A stretch of 64,000 nucleotides of DNA from Lingula anatina. Its lineage: Eukaryota; Brachiopoda; Lingulata; Lingulida; Lingulidae. Position 1 is the first letter of the stretch; every line of letters starts with the position of its first letter. The stretch lies in the NCBI RefSeq assembly GCF_001039355.2, contig NW_019775458.1, positions 822,297 to 886,296 of the forward strand. The letters run 5' to 3'. Positions 1 through 10,918 of this stretch are shown in pieces. The notes beneath the pieces are model-generated. The model made no database searches, was not told the DNA's origin, and worked only from the letters and a program-made list of their open reading frames with translations. A program made the translations under genes and the position numbers.

Positions 1-342
1 TTTTTTTGTCTGAGTCGTCTATCAACTGCAAAATATGGTTAGGTTACTTTCCTCTTCACTGCAGTTCGTCTTCTTTTCTGCTCGGATTGTTTGTGTGGGT
101 GTTTGACGTCAGGGCGAGCACTCATTTTACAAGACTAATATAATTTAATTCAATTTTAAAATAACTTTGCAAATAGCATTTGGATGAATATGTACAACTT
201 CAACGAAAACATGTATGTGCTATCTGTCAATTGGGAACTTTTTAGAGGTTTTCTTCTAGATATCAATTTGTTTTCGATTCTTGTTTTTCGTTCCAGCCTT
301 CCGGAACATGTGCAGAGTGACCTAGTTTTCCAAGGAGGGAAA
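1..342 (+). promoter_or_regulatory. Upstream region and 5' UTR of the TFAM-like gene
   Basis: Sequence upstream of the first coding ATG at 343. It contains a full CRE-type octamer TGACGTCA (104-111) and a palindromic ETS/GABP-type core CTTCCGGAAC (298-307). A pyrimidine-rich acceptor-like stretch ending in CAG at about 296 could close a 5' UTR intron. No TATA box is visible. ETS/NRF-2 control is established for vertebrate TFAM; applying it here is inference. The true transcription start may lie outside the window. Confidence 0.3.
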
Positions 343-3300
343 ATGGCCCTGCGTGTTTTGAAGCTCAGCTTCGGAAAGTTGCGACTTTTTGAAAGTTCTT
401 CTGTTTGTTATGCAAGGTTTGTATGTGGTGAGATATGAAGAAAAGGAGTCGTTATTATGCTAATCTTAATCTATGCTATGCTACTTTGGGATGCAAATCG
501 TGGAGAGACTTCAGCGAGACAAGATACTTCATTTGACAAGCCTTTGCACGTCAAACGAATCCTAAGAACCTTTTCTTTAAATAATTAGAAACTAATGCAA
601 GTTTGAATTTGTTGTCTTACATTGTTATATAGAAAAGAATGAGGGGCAAGGAAATATAAACGCTACTAGCCTGATAAACGCTGTGTTGCGAGGACCATTG
701 ACGTCAATTAAGTGAGCGTCTTCAAAGGTCCGTCAACTGCGGTTATTATCGGCAGACATAAAAATATTTGTAAAAAATTCCAATTTAAAAAAAATTTAAA
801 AACAAAAATATTGGCAAGAATTTAAATTAATGTTAATTATTAGTGACAGTAATTGATATATATTTTAATTAACGACACAAAGTAGGGTTTTTAACACATT
901 CCAAGTGCATGGATCGCTTCCTGTTGGACTTATCAGAGGGCAATTAAAACATTTAAAACATAAAATGACAGATAAATAGCCCCAATCAGTATAACATAGA
1001 CAATTATTCACTGTCCCCTGTCCAACCTTGGTAGTTTGCCATCTTGACACAGTCTGTTCAAAGAGAGTGTGTGTCCTGTGATACCTGGAAGTTGAATCAG
1101 TGGAAGTTGAACGGTGTATTTGAAAAACCTCCCCTTAAATGCAGGTTTCTTTTTTCGAAAATAGTGACAGAGTAATGGGGAGTGTCAGGAAAGGAAGATT
1201 AAAGGTTGGTAAATTGGGGGAAAAATGTCATTTATCGCAGGATAATTTGTTTTTAGCTTCGAGGCAGAATGTGAACAGAGTCATAAATAGAAAGACTGTT
1301 TTTAAATCTGGTTTTATAATGCAAACTTTGAACATAACAACACTGAAAGGAATAAAGCTGCACCATTTAATTTGGTATTCATTATAAAAAGGCCTATAAT
1401 TGAAGCAGGCAGTGGTCACCCAAATTTTATATATGCTTGTTTAATTGTTAGGTTTGGGCATAGTGTTGTGTGTCTATGCTGGCATTTATGTACTGACCTT
1501 TGTACCATATTGACAGGGAGCATCGGGTGTACTGTTAGATCATTGTCACATAAAACAGTGCAGTTTTCTATACTGTACCAGTTTGACTGGTCCTAACATA
1601 TATTTACCATCCCCAGGGGGGTGGGGATTATCTCTTTTATAAGCCCCAATGTGACAATCTAAACTAATCTGGTCTTTTAGAAGGGTAAGTAGATATCAAA
1701 GCCCAGTGGTGCTCACTCAAATGAGATTACTGTTTCTTTAGTATTTTACTTTACTATACTTATAGACCCCATTCCCACAGATTTTAGATCGATCTATCCC
1801 TGTGGGGAGTCTCACTAGATTACTCTCAGCTCAGCCGGCTTAGTTGATTGTCTGTCCCACCTACTAAAAGCTGTAAGGGGATAATTAACTATGGTACACG
1901 CTTGGCTGACAGCTATTTAGCGTGAACCCCCAGGGAGTTAGGTCGATCCGGATGGATCGATCTAAAATTCTTGGAATGCACTCATAGTGTAACTGGGCAT
2001 GGCTTCAAGTTAGGCAACCGATAGGCAGGATTTAGTACAATACAAGGGGTCTCATCTTAGGGCTTATTCCCAATGACACTATTGTTCTACATAGACTGAT
2101 GCAACTCTGTAGGAACTCTCGCTAAATGCAATCAGTTAAACAGATTAACACGCCGCCTCTTGTTTCCCAAGCACCTGTATAATCACCAGCTTTTCTGTAT
2201 TTTACTCAGTGCCAAGAGGCTTGTTAATCTGTTAAACCAACCGCATTTAGGGCGAGAGCATGAACTTTGTATTTGGTTTTCTTTCCAGGAGCATCCACTA
2301 CACACCAGTAGCATGTGCCAGTCAAGAAAAAATAGTTCCACCTAAAAAGCCCCCATCTAGTTTTTTAAGTTTCTTAAATGCCAAGAGGTCCGATATCAAA
2401 AATGAGAATCCAGGTAAGTGTTCAGTAGTTATGCATGTCCTTGTTCACGCCAGTTTCTTAACTCTTTCCATTTAAAGGTAAACTTCTTATTGACTTTTCG
2501 GTGCCAGTGTATTTCTGCTCTGGCTGGTGGTTAAGCAGGGCCTCTGGACAAGTATAGATTGTTTTTATTATCATTGATAAAGGCCCACTTCTCCATATTC
2601 TTCTTCAAAAGTTGTGAAAATTAAAAGATTTGCCCATAAAATTTGATGCAATGTTGTGTGATTAAAATTTACAATTGGGAGTTCATAAGTTATTTCTTCT
2701 GTCTCATGTAAGTTACGTGATTCTCTTTCAGACATCAAAAACACTGAACTTTCAAAAATTGCTGGTGCAATGTGGAAATCATTGAATACAGATGAGAAAG
2801 CGGTAAGTATCCATTCAGAAGTCTGGAATGTTATGAAATTAAGAAAAATAATCTAGCATTTGAATCTTTTCATGAGGATAGTTCCTTCATCATATGGCAC
2901 AGTTTTAATTCTCTAACAACACAGTTATTTATATATATGGCATAATACAAAATAACGAATGTCCAAAAAAATTTTGCACATAATGGATTACAAATTTTTT
3001 TAATATTATCATTATTTTATTTATTAATTCATTATTTATTTATTGATTGATTTTATTATTAATGTTATTTTTTTATTATTAGTATTTATTTATTTTTGTA
3101 TTTGTCCTCTAGATGTATGTTAATGCAGCTAAAAAGGAGCTTGATAAGTACCATGAAAAGTATGAGGCCTTCATACAGAGTCTGTCTCCAGAGCAAAGAG
3201 AGATGTTGGGAGAGCAAGGCAGAACCAGAAAACAGAAACTGGAAAGAAGGAGAACAAAGGCTGTAAGTAAGGCTCTATTCCCATAGATTTTAGATCGATC

Positions 3301-4831
3301 TATCCCCGCGGGGAGTCTCACTAGATTACTTTCAGATAATCCGACTTAAATGTCCGTCCCGCCTACTACAAGCTGTAAGGGGATAATTAACTTTCGTGTC
3401 CGCCCGGCTGACAGCTATTTAGCGTGAACCCCCAGGGAGTTAGGTCGATCTAAAGTAGGTCGATCTAATCTATGGAAATGGGGTGTAAGGGTGTGTCTGT
3501 AGTTTCAGTGCCCTGCACATGTATATCTGTCACCTAGATTTGTGTAGTTGCTAGAGGGAGTTGTGCACATTCCTTGTAACTTCTTCCAGGAACTATGTGT
3601 TTTAATCATTTTGGGGTTAACTGTGACGTTGAAATGTAGATGAAATTTTGAAATGTGCACTATCAGATTGTTTTACTTTCATCATGAAATCTTAATGGTT
3701 ATAATTATCTAGATTTTTTTGTCTTTTCTTTCATTGGTAAGATTCCTACGAATTTGACTTAATTGCAATTGTGGCTACAGAGTGGCTTAATTTGATTTCA
3801 GAGCAACTTGTGTTTGGGGTTTTAGTCAAAATGCGTTTCAACAGGAATGGGTCTTTCAAATTCCTATCTGATATGTCACATAGTACGTCCTGAGTCTTGT
3901 GCCTTTTAGATGCTTCACAAGCTAGAGAAACCTAAGAAGCCTGTGAGTGCATTTCTGCGCTTTGCGGCATCCAAGATGGTGGACCGTGGGGAGGCCCCAG
4001 TGACGCAGTATATGTCTGGATGTGCACAGATGTGGAGGAGAATGCCTGAAGATGATAAACAGGTACATATTATTATACATAATGACTAGTAGGTCATATC
4101 TATCTGGCTGAGTGAATGCAAAACAAATAATGGAGGTAATGATTGGAGGTTTCCATGTTTACACACATTCCAGGTAAAAATATCATTGGAATTCGATCTG
4201 GTCCGATAAAATTAAATGTAAATTTGTACAGTTACTGGTCCAATATTTTTGCTGTTTTGACTGGTAGATTGTTAGGTCAGAGGGCAAGTCTCAGAGGGCA
4301 AGCAGAAAAGAGTTAAAAAAATGTTGTCCCAGACTTCAATGGCATTGAAGTTTTGCATACATAGAGATGCGGTTGTGATTCTCTTTGTTACAAAATTCAT
4401 CTTTAGTTATTTCTTGTAGGTGTTAATTTAGATTCTGGGTGATACAACTAGTTTCATGTAATATTATGCATCTTCCTCCATAGGAATTTAAGAAGGCATA
4501 TGCTGAAGAAAAGGCAGAATATGAGAAGAACCTTGCTGCATGGGAACAGAAAGTTAGTGCAGAAGGTCACCCAGAGCTAGTGCGAGGTTACTCACAACAA
4601 TTGAAGAAAGAAAGAAATGCAGCAATTATTGCCAAAAAGCGTGAAAAAATGGCACTGACTAGAGCAAAAAAACTTGCGAAGGCGGCTGCAGCAAAAGCCA
4701 AGAAAAAAGAAAAACTGGCTCAGCAGAGAATAAGGAAGAAGGAGAAAGCTGCAGCACAAAAGAAAAAGCAACGTAAGAGAGCAGTTACCAGGGTGAAAAA
4801 GCTTCAAAAAATAACTCAAGATGAACCTTGA
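343..4831 (+). CDS. TFAM: TFAM-like mitochondrial HMG-box transcription/packaging factor, 6 exons, 306 aa
   Basis: Exons 343-416, 2289-2413, 2732-2802, 3113-3262, 3910-4062 and 4484-4831 (921 nt, stop included) join in frame with GT-AG introns. Residues 1-25 (MALRVLKLSFGKLRLF at the start) are basic, hydroxylated and free of early acidic residues, as in a mitochondrial presequence; cleavage near RSIHY is plausible. Two HMG boxes follow: box A at about 42-118, starting PPKKPPSSFLSF, and box B at about 146-215, starting EKPKKPVSAFLRF. This two-box layout matches TFAM, which bends mtDNA at promoters and packages it in nucleoids. After box B is a tail of about 75 residues (229-301) with roughly 30 Lys/Arg plus many Ala, much longer than the short basic tail of vertebrate TFAM. 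Residues before the first ATG have no support. An HMGB-like nuclear protein is the main alternative, but the presequence argues against it. Confidence 0.87.
1762..1988 (+). mobile_element. MITE family 1, copy 1 (TFAM intron 1)
   Basis: Short non-coding element with inverted ends. The left end reads ACCCCATTCCCACAG then ATTTTAGATCGATCTA; the right end reads TGGATCGATCTAAAATTCT. The interior (CCCAGGGAGTTAGGTCGAT, CTGTAAGGGGATAATTAACT) is shared with copies at about 3267-3490 and 5602-5816. It has no coding capacity, so it would be a non-autonomous DNA transposon. Confidence 0.75.
2056..2258 (+). mobile_element. MITE family 2, copy 1 (TFAM intron 1), foldback form
   Basis: It starts CTTAGGGCTTATTCCCAATG and shares an interior (CACCAGCTTTTCTGTATTTT; TGCAATCAG) with copies at 30720-30898 and 43256-43480. 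Inside, CTAAATGCAATCAGTTAAAC (about 2122) is roughly inverted by GTTAATCTGTTAAACCAACC and CGCATTTAG near 2222-2250. The copy can therefore fold back on itself. It ends about 30 bp before the TFAM exon 2 acceptor. Confidence 0.6.
3267..3491 (+). mobile_element. MITE family 1, copy 2 (TFAM intron 4, next to the 5' splice site)
   Basis: Same orientation and interior as copy 1: ATTCCCATAGATTTTAGATC at the left and AATCTATGGAAATGGGGTGT at the right. The element begins about four bases after the exon 4 boundary at 3262, leaving the donor GTAAGT intact. Confidence 0.8.
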
Positions 4832-6130
4832 AACTTTTTGTCCTCAGTTTGTAGAGCTAACCAAGTTATCTCAGCCATGGTCAGAGTAGTCTCACCCAAA
4901 GAAAAGACAACTAAAGTGATAAGTCACACATCTCGGAGTATTTTAAGAGATTGTAAAAATGTTGTCTCTGCCAAACACTGCCAATTTTATTTCTTTTGCA
5001 AGATAATGCATTCCTCTCTAGATCCATTATTTCCAAGGAAGAGATTAGGGATTGAAGAAACATGGTTTTGGACAAAAATAATTATTCTGGCAAATTCTGT
5101 CTGCTTTTTTGTCTTCAAAACTTGGCCATGTAACTCTTTTTGTATTAAGGAATGGATTTGATTTTATCTTTATGTATACAGGCTTGTCTTTCATTTTCTG
5201 TTTTATGTAAGTCTTAGTAGAAGTTGTGAGACACCTGTCATTTATGTTATTATCCAGCAATGAGTACTTGTAGCTATATAACTGCTAGTTCATCAGCAGT
5301 CAAGTTGACCGAGTCAGTGGAAACTTAAAATTGTCTATTTTAACTTTATATCACATTGAATGCCATCATCTATTGTCAGATATTACACCTTCGATTTGTA
5401 GAATAAGTGCAATTTTTGTTTTTAGGAAACTGGAGAAATATCTCATTGGGGGGTATTTTATGCTATCAAATTATCAGTTCAAATTAATTGACAGCTTTAC
5501 CATTTACATGCCTTCAAAACGACATATCAGTACCAACTTTCAGTATTAACACGGGGGAGGTAGGGGAGTAGCTGATGTGTCAAACAGCACATTGAAAATC
5601 TAAGGGTGCATTCCCAGAGATTTAGTTTTAGATCAACCTAACTCCCTGGGGGTTCATGCTAAATTGCAGTCAGCCGAGCGCGCACCATAATTAATTACCC
5701 CCTAACAGCTTTTAGTAGGCGGGACAGACGCTTAAGCCGGCTAAGCTGACAGTAATTTAGTGAGACTCTCCACAGGGATAGATCGATCTAAAATCTATGG
5801 GAATGGGGTCTAAGCTAACAACAGATTTAAATTATTGGTAAAGCTGGGATTATTTTGATGCAGAAATGTTCCTTCTGTCATTGATTTTAAAATAAAATTA
5901 TTTTCCATAATTGTTGCAATAAACTTAAATTAGCAGTAAATGATCTGGAGTTGCACATAACTTTTTTCACCATAAAAAATCACAACATTAGCATAAAGGC
6001 AACTAGGCTATGTTTTAAATGTACTTATACCTGCCTTTTATTTGTAGAATTGGTGTTTTGCTTGTCTGTTTTGAATTTCTTGAAATTTATGAAGGCACTT
6101 GTATCTAAATAAACTATTAAATATTTTTTT
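4832..6130 (+). other. TFAM-like 3' UTR and downstream flank
   Basis: Non-coding sequence after the TFAM-like stop codon. It holds a MITE at 5602-5816 and AATAAA hexamers at 5891-5896 and 6108-6113; the second is a reasonable polyadenylation signal for a 3' UTR of about 1.3 kb. Short open frames here show no family resemblance. Confidence 0.45.
5602..5816 (-). mobile_element. MITE family 1, copy 3 (TFAM 3' region)
   Basis: Reverse-orientation copy of the element at 1762 and 3267: AACCTAACTCCCTGGGGGTT and TAATTACCCCCTAACAGCTT, ending GATCGATCTAAAATCTATGG then GAATGGGGTCTAAG. It probably lies inside the TFAM-like 3' UTR, so it may be transcribed as a hairpin. Confidence 0.78.
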
Positions 6131-8380
6131 AAAATGTTATAAAAACGTTTACTACTGTTAAATTTTACCATATTGCAGTTTGGTGTTGATAGTTATTACA
6201 TCCTAACATGAATTGTTAGGTTTTTAACATATGAACACTATTCTGTCTGTAAGTTAGCCTAGTTGAGATGCAGTTGGCAGGTGCTTGTCTAGTGTACATT
6301 GTTACCTTATATAGTATGAAATAGAGATAGAAATGATAGCTTGTGCACTTTGTTACTTGCTGTAACAGATTCCATAGAAAGCGAGCGTGCACATTTTACA
6401 TTGTAATGTATATATGTCATTGTATCCACAGAGTAGCTAATGAATAGTGTCGTTTTATTTTAATCTTGAGTATAGGTGATAAAGCTGTTACTCTCTGTTT
6501 TATGATGTCTGGATTGCTGATTGAAGACACAATTGAAGGTATCATTATCATTGATGATTGGCAATGTACTGTAAATGTTATTAGTTATCCCTTATTTTCA
6601 TGTGCAATACGGTTTCTGTTGATCTGCCATGAACTGAAGTTCAGTAGTATGTGAACATGGGGTAACAAATATAGCACTTGATGGACAAAAACCTATATAT
6701 TTTCCCCACTTTGTTTGGCTGTTTAGGCTAGTGCAAAAACCAGTGAGCCATTTCTATAATTGGACTGGAGCCTTGGCCTGTTGTCCAGTTTTCAGAACTA
6801 CAAAAAGTGCTGTATATATGATCTATGAATAGATTTGGAAAAGTTACTGTATTTTTAACCAATCAGATTACAGTTTTCATTCATTGAATAATCAAAATAT
6901 GTATTATAATGTTTCAGAGGTAGAAAGATCTATGATCAGATAGGCATACTGAAAGTGAATAACAGAAACCAAAAAGAATGTAAACAGTTCTCTTTGGGAA
7001 ATACTGTCCTTGCACAAGATTCATTACCACTTAAAGACCGCATCCAGTTCAGTTGCCACTTCTGGAAAGATGGACATTCTTGGCTGAGTGTTTTGTTACT
7101 GGTAGTGGCTCTCTATAGGTTCAGAGATTGGTTTCATTACACACTGCTGACTATATGTGCTGTTAGTTCATAAAGATGGACCATCTGGGATTCACTAAAG
7201 CAAGTTTGACCATAAGTTGGTGTTAAAACCCCTGTTACACTGGGCTATCAGCCTCTTGGAGAACAAATGTTGGCCCACTTTCACAAATATATCACAAAGT
7301 TAAACCTGCAGTATCTTTTAGTTCACCACTGACAATAATCAATGGATTTAATGTCAACTATCAAATATTGCCGAAGTTCTTTGAAGAAAGAACTAAAAGC
7401 ATTGAAAAAGCAAAAGTGTGTTCTTCTTGCGGATGCAAGCCTTGCATAACAGTGGCTTGACATTTAAATCCAGGTTTCTCCGACTTCTTAAAGAAATGTC
7501 TAAACCAGTCCACCACAAGTAGCTGTTGGTTAAAACATGGGGAAGTGATTTGAGTGGATTCTACACATTTTTCTTGGGTCAAAGAACATTAAATCGCAAG
7601 TTTAAAAAAATGAGACCATATTTAGTTGTTTTGAGAAACTGGTACCTAGATAAGTTCAATTCATTCAAAATATTAAAATTGCAAAAATTCAGCAAGGTCT
7701 GGTGCTGTCTGTTGAGATATCATAGATGCATGTGTGCAAAACAATAATAATGTATAATTGTCAGAAATGCTTACTTAGGCACTTGATGCTATTATTTACT
7801 ATTGCTTCATTTTAAGAAGTTTTATATCTAGTTTCACATTACATAATAGTATTAAAATAAAATGAAACTTGAGAAATTTGGAAGTGTTTTTATTGTTCAT
7901 TCATTTTGTCTTGTACAAACAATATCCTGTCATAACTTTTAACCATAATAAAAATAAGGCAAGAAATTTTAAAGCTTCCACCCAAAACTTCAGATTATTG
8001 CAGTTGTTGATCACTCCAGTTTGCTGTAACCCGTTCCCTCAATTGAAGTAAAAGTGACCCATCCAGCACCCTTGAGTCATCAAAGCAAGAAGACTCTTTC
8101 AACTGCCACTGGAGCTTTTAGAAAATGTCACCAATGGTTCAGTATTCGTCAGGGTTTTTTTTCTCTCTGCAAATATCATCTTAATGGCCTATATTAAGAT
8201 GGCAGATTTACTGAAATTAATAATTTGCAAATTTCGGTCAATGTTTTCTTCAAATAATCAAAAGGACATCTTATTTCGACAAGATGATTAAATTTGTGAT
8301 GTGATTTAATTGGAAGGCATCAACAGTGGTGACCAGGACAAACTATAGTGCAAAACTGAAAGCAGTCTTTCTATGAGAAA
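6131..8380. other. Intergenic region, nothing recognised
   Basis: AT-rich sequence with frequent stop codons in all frames. Open frames up to about 73 codons (for example 6955-7173, 7361-7582, 7526-7747) have no domain, no supporting splice pattern and no repeat partner in the window. I see no gene. Confidence 0.5.
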
Positions 8381-10320
8381 ATGGAGGAAAAAAGCAAAAT
8401 TCCAAAACTCCAGCCATACAGAAACCCAGAGACATTAGGAGCACACTGGACAAGCTGGTTAGATAGTTTTGAGCTTTTTGCTAGCAGGAAAGGGTTGATT
8501 GTTTCAGAACCAACAGACAAAACAAATAACGAAAAAAGACATTTAAAAATGCATGCCAGGAGACCCGTGCTTATGTTACATTTGACAGAAACAGATGTAC
8601 AAGATATTTTCAGGACTCTCTTAAACACGGTGAGAAACATGACTATACATCGGCACTTAACATTTTAAAGTAATATTTTGTACCAAAAGTAAACATTTCA
8701 TGTGCTCAACAGACGTTCCAAGAACCTAAAGAAAATTAAACTACGCAGCATTTTGCTACACATTAAGGATGGCGATCCGAGACTGCGGCTATGGTGACAA
8801 TCCAGACAAGCACATTTGGAGTGCTATAATATGGAGATGCCCGCCTAGCTACATTAAATGCCAAGTCTTGGAGGAAGGAGAGGAGTTGACATTAAGGGCA
8901 ATAGAACTGGCAACTTGATGCGAGCATATTGAGTCACAAATGAAAGGAAATGGAAGTGGAACACCAGAAACAGTGAGTATGGTGAAACTGAAGTCATTAG
9001 ACAAACCAACTCAGTTCAAATGCCACAAGTTCAGACATAAGCAACACAGTAAAAAAAAAAAAAAAAACTCCAACTGAAAAAAAATTTTATGGATATGGAG
9101 GTAAGGGACACTTTACCATGACTTAAAATGCCTTGCTAGAGGAAAAACTTGCAACAAGTGTAAGAAGTTGGATCACTTTGCAAGAATTTGCAAAACTAAA
9201 ACTGTTAATGACAGTTATGACCACGAGGAGCCAAGTAGGCCATATGCATTTTGTGTGGGAACCAATGCAATTCACACAGAAGACATGGTGGAAATAGAGA
9301 CTGGCAGCATGAATTTAAATGTTTTACCAGACTTGGGTTCCTACTTTAATATCATTGATAAAAACACATGGGAAATGCAGAAATCCAACAGAATAAAATG
9401 CGACTCTTGTGCAGGACCCCCAAATGAACAGTTATATTCATACACATCTGAGAAACCTTTAGAAGTGAAGGGAACATTTGAATGTGACATCAAGGCAGGC
9501 AAAGGAAGTGGCCATGCAGAATTTGTAGTAGTGAAAGGGCACAGGGTGCCACTAATAGGGCACAACACCGCAATGAATCTAGGAATGATGAAAATTGGAA
9601 TAGATGTGAACAATATATATGAGGACTCGCTATATACAGAATTCATTGATGTGTTTTCAGGCCTCAGTAAATTTAAAGATACTGAGATTACAATACACAC
9701 AGACCCACCAGTGAAGTCTGTGGTACAACCATTACACAAGACTTCACTGAACCAGCAGAAGGACCAACTCTGGGTGAATTCTGCGATGATTGTACCTAAA
9801 CCAGGGGTGATATAAGATGATGCATAGATATGCTTCCTGCGCAATGAGGCTATCATATACCTACTGTTGATGAGGTATTGCAGTTTTAATGGCCCAGCTG
9901 TATTTTCAGAGCTGGATCTGAAAATGGGATATGATCAGCTTAAATTAGCACCAGAATCGCCCTCCATTACTACGTCTGTGACTCTTGCTGGACTAGATAT
10001 GGAGTATCTTCAGCAAGTGAAGTTTTCAAACATAAGATAGCAAATACCCTAGCTGGCATTGAGGGAGGAACCAACATATCTGACAACATAGTAGTGCATG
10101 AAGCAGAACAGGAAACATCTACGTCCAGTCCTTGCAATCCACAAACCTAGGCAGGGATGAACTGGAGTTCTATGGATAAGAAAAGGACCTACAGAAGAAC
10201 GCGTGAGAGCCGTAGTGAATGCATGCAAACCCAAAGATATACATGGGTTACGAAAACTTTTGGGGCCTAGCAAATTGCAGTGCAAGACTTATCCAATCCT
10301 CATCACCAGTGCTGCTGCCT
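8381..10320 (+). mobile_element. Degenerate Ty3/gypsy-like retrotransposon (gag-protease-RT remnants)
   Basis: Fragments of a gag-pol polyprotein appear in order but in different frames. At 8381-8668 is a gag-like start (TLGAHWTSWLDSFELFASRKG; LMLHLTETDVQDIFRTLLN), which resumes in another frame near 8668-8950. At about 9147-9200 is a CCHC zinc knuckle (TCNKCKKLDHFARICKT). At about 9325 is a retropepsin-like active site, LPDLGSYFNIIDKNTW, where the usual D-S/T-G is D-L-G. From about 9640 there is RT N-terminal similarity, then the RT piece SELDLKMGYDQLKLAPES at about 9908, and further RT fragments to about 10300. Stops and frameshifts separate the pieces. No LTRs or flanking direct repeats were found. 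The element is dead. Confidence 0.8.
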
Positions 10321-10918
10321 TCCAATTAAATTGCTCCACAAATTAAATCACTCAGCAAATTGAATCAATTGCAGCACTCCCGCATTTTTTAATATCATAC
10401 CTCTAGGTAACATGCTACATCTGGGTCTCTCACAGACTCATCATAATTCACCGAATTATCATGTGAATGCGCAGCTTTACCAAATAAACAAAATTCATTC
10501 TAATGTTAAATCATAACACCATGCAACTTGCTACCAACAAAAGACAATAATTGCAATTTGGTGATCTGTAATGCATGGGTAAGTGGCCTGCTGCATGCAG
10601 CACAACACATTCTTGCTGGTTTAGGGCAAAAGCTTTCAACCCTAATAACAAATTTGTAATTGAATTTGAATCCAGCTATGGACTTGTAGCACTGCACATT
10701 ACTCCTGTGGAAGTTGAAGTTATTCTAGCTTCAAAGCTAGTTAGTGGCAAACAACTCGTGTTAAAATTAAAATAGTTAAATCTACTTTTTGCTTTTTGTG
10801 AGATAAATCTTAATAATATAATATGAAATTCACACACTAAGCCCAAATTTATCTGGACTGACCAGTTTGACTGGTGTTAAAAAGAAATGACTTGCATAAA
10901 TTATAAAGATGTCAGATT
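10321..10918. other. Spacer between the retrotransposon remnant and the CAMLG-like 3' end
   Basis: Non-coding sequence that should include the 3' UTR of the minus-strand CAMLG-like gene. I see no convincing AATAAA hexamer on the minus strand near the stop codon and no further gene. Confidence 0.4.

Noticed and set aside
4592-4819. Minus-strand Phe/Leu/Cys-rich open frame opposite the TFAM-like tail
   Set aside because: It is the complement of the Lys/Ala-rich tail; no splice signals or other support.
9341-9856. 171-codon minus-strand open frame
   Set aside because: It is antisense to the gypsy-like gag-pol remnant, whose plus-strand motifs are clear.
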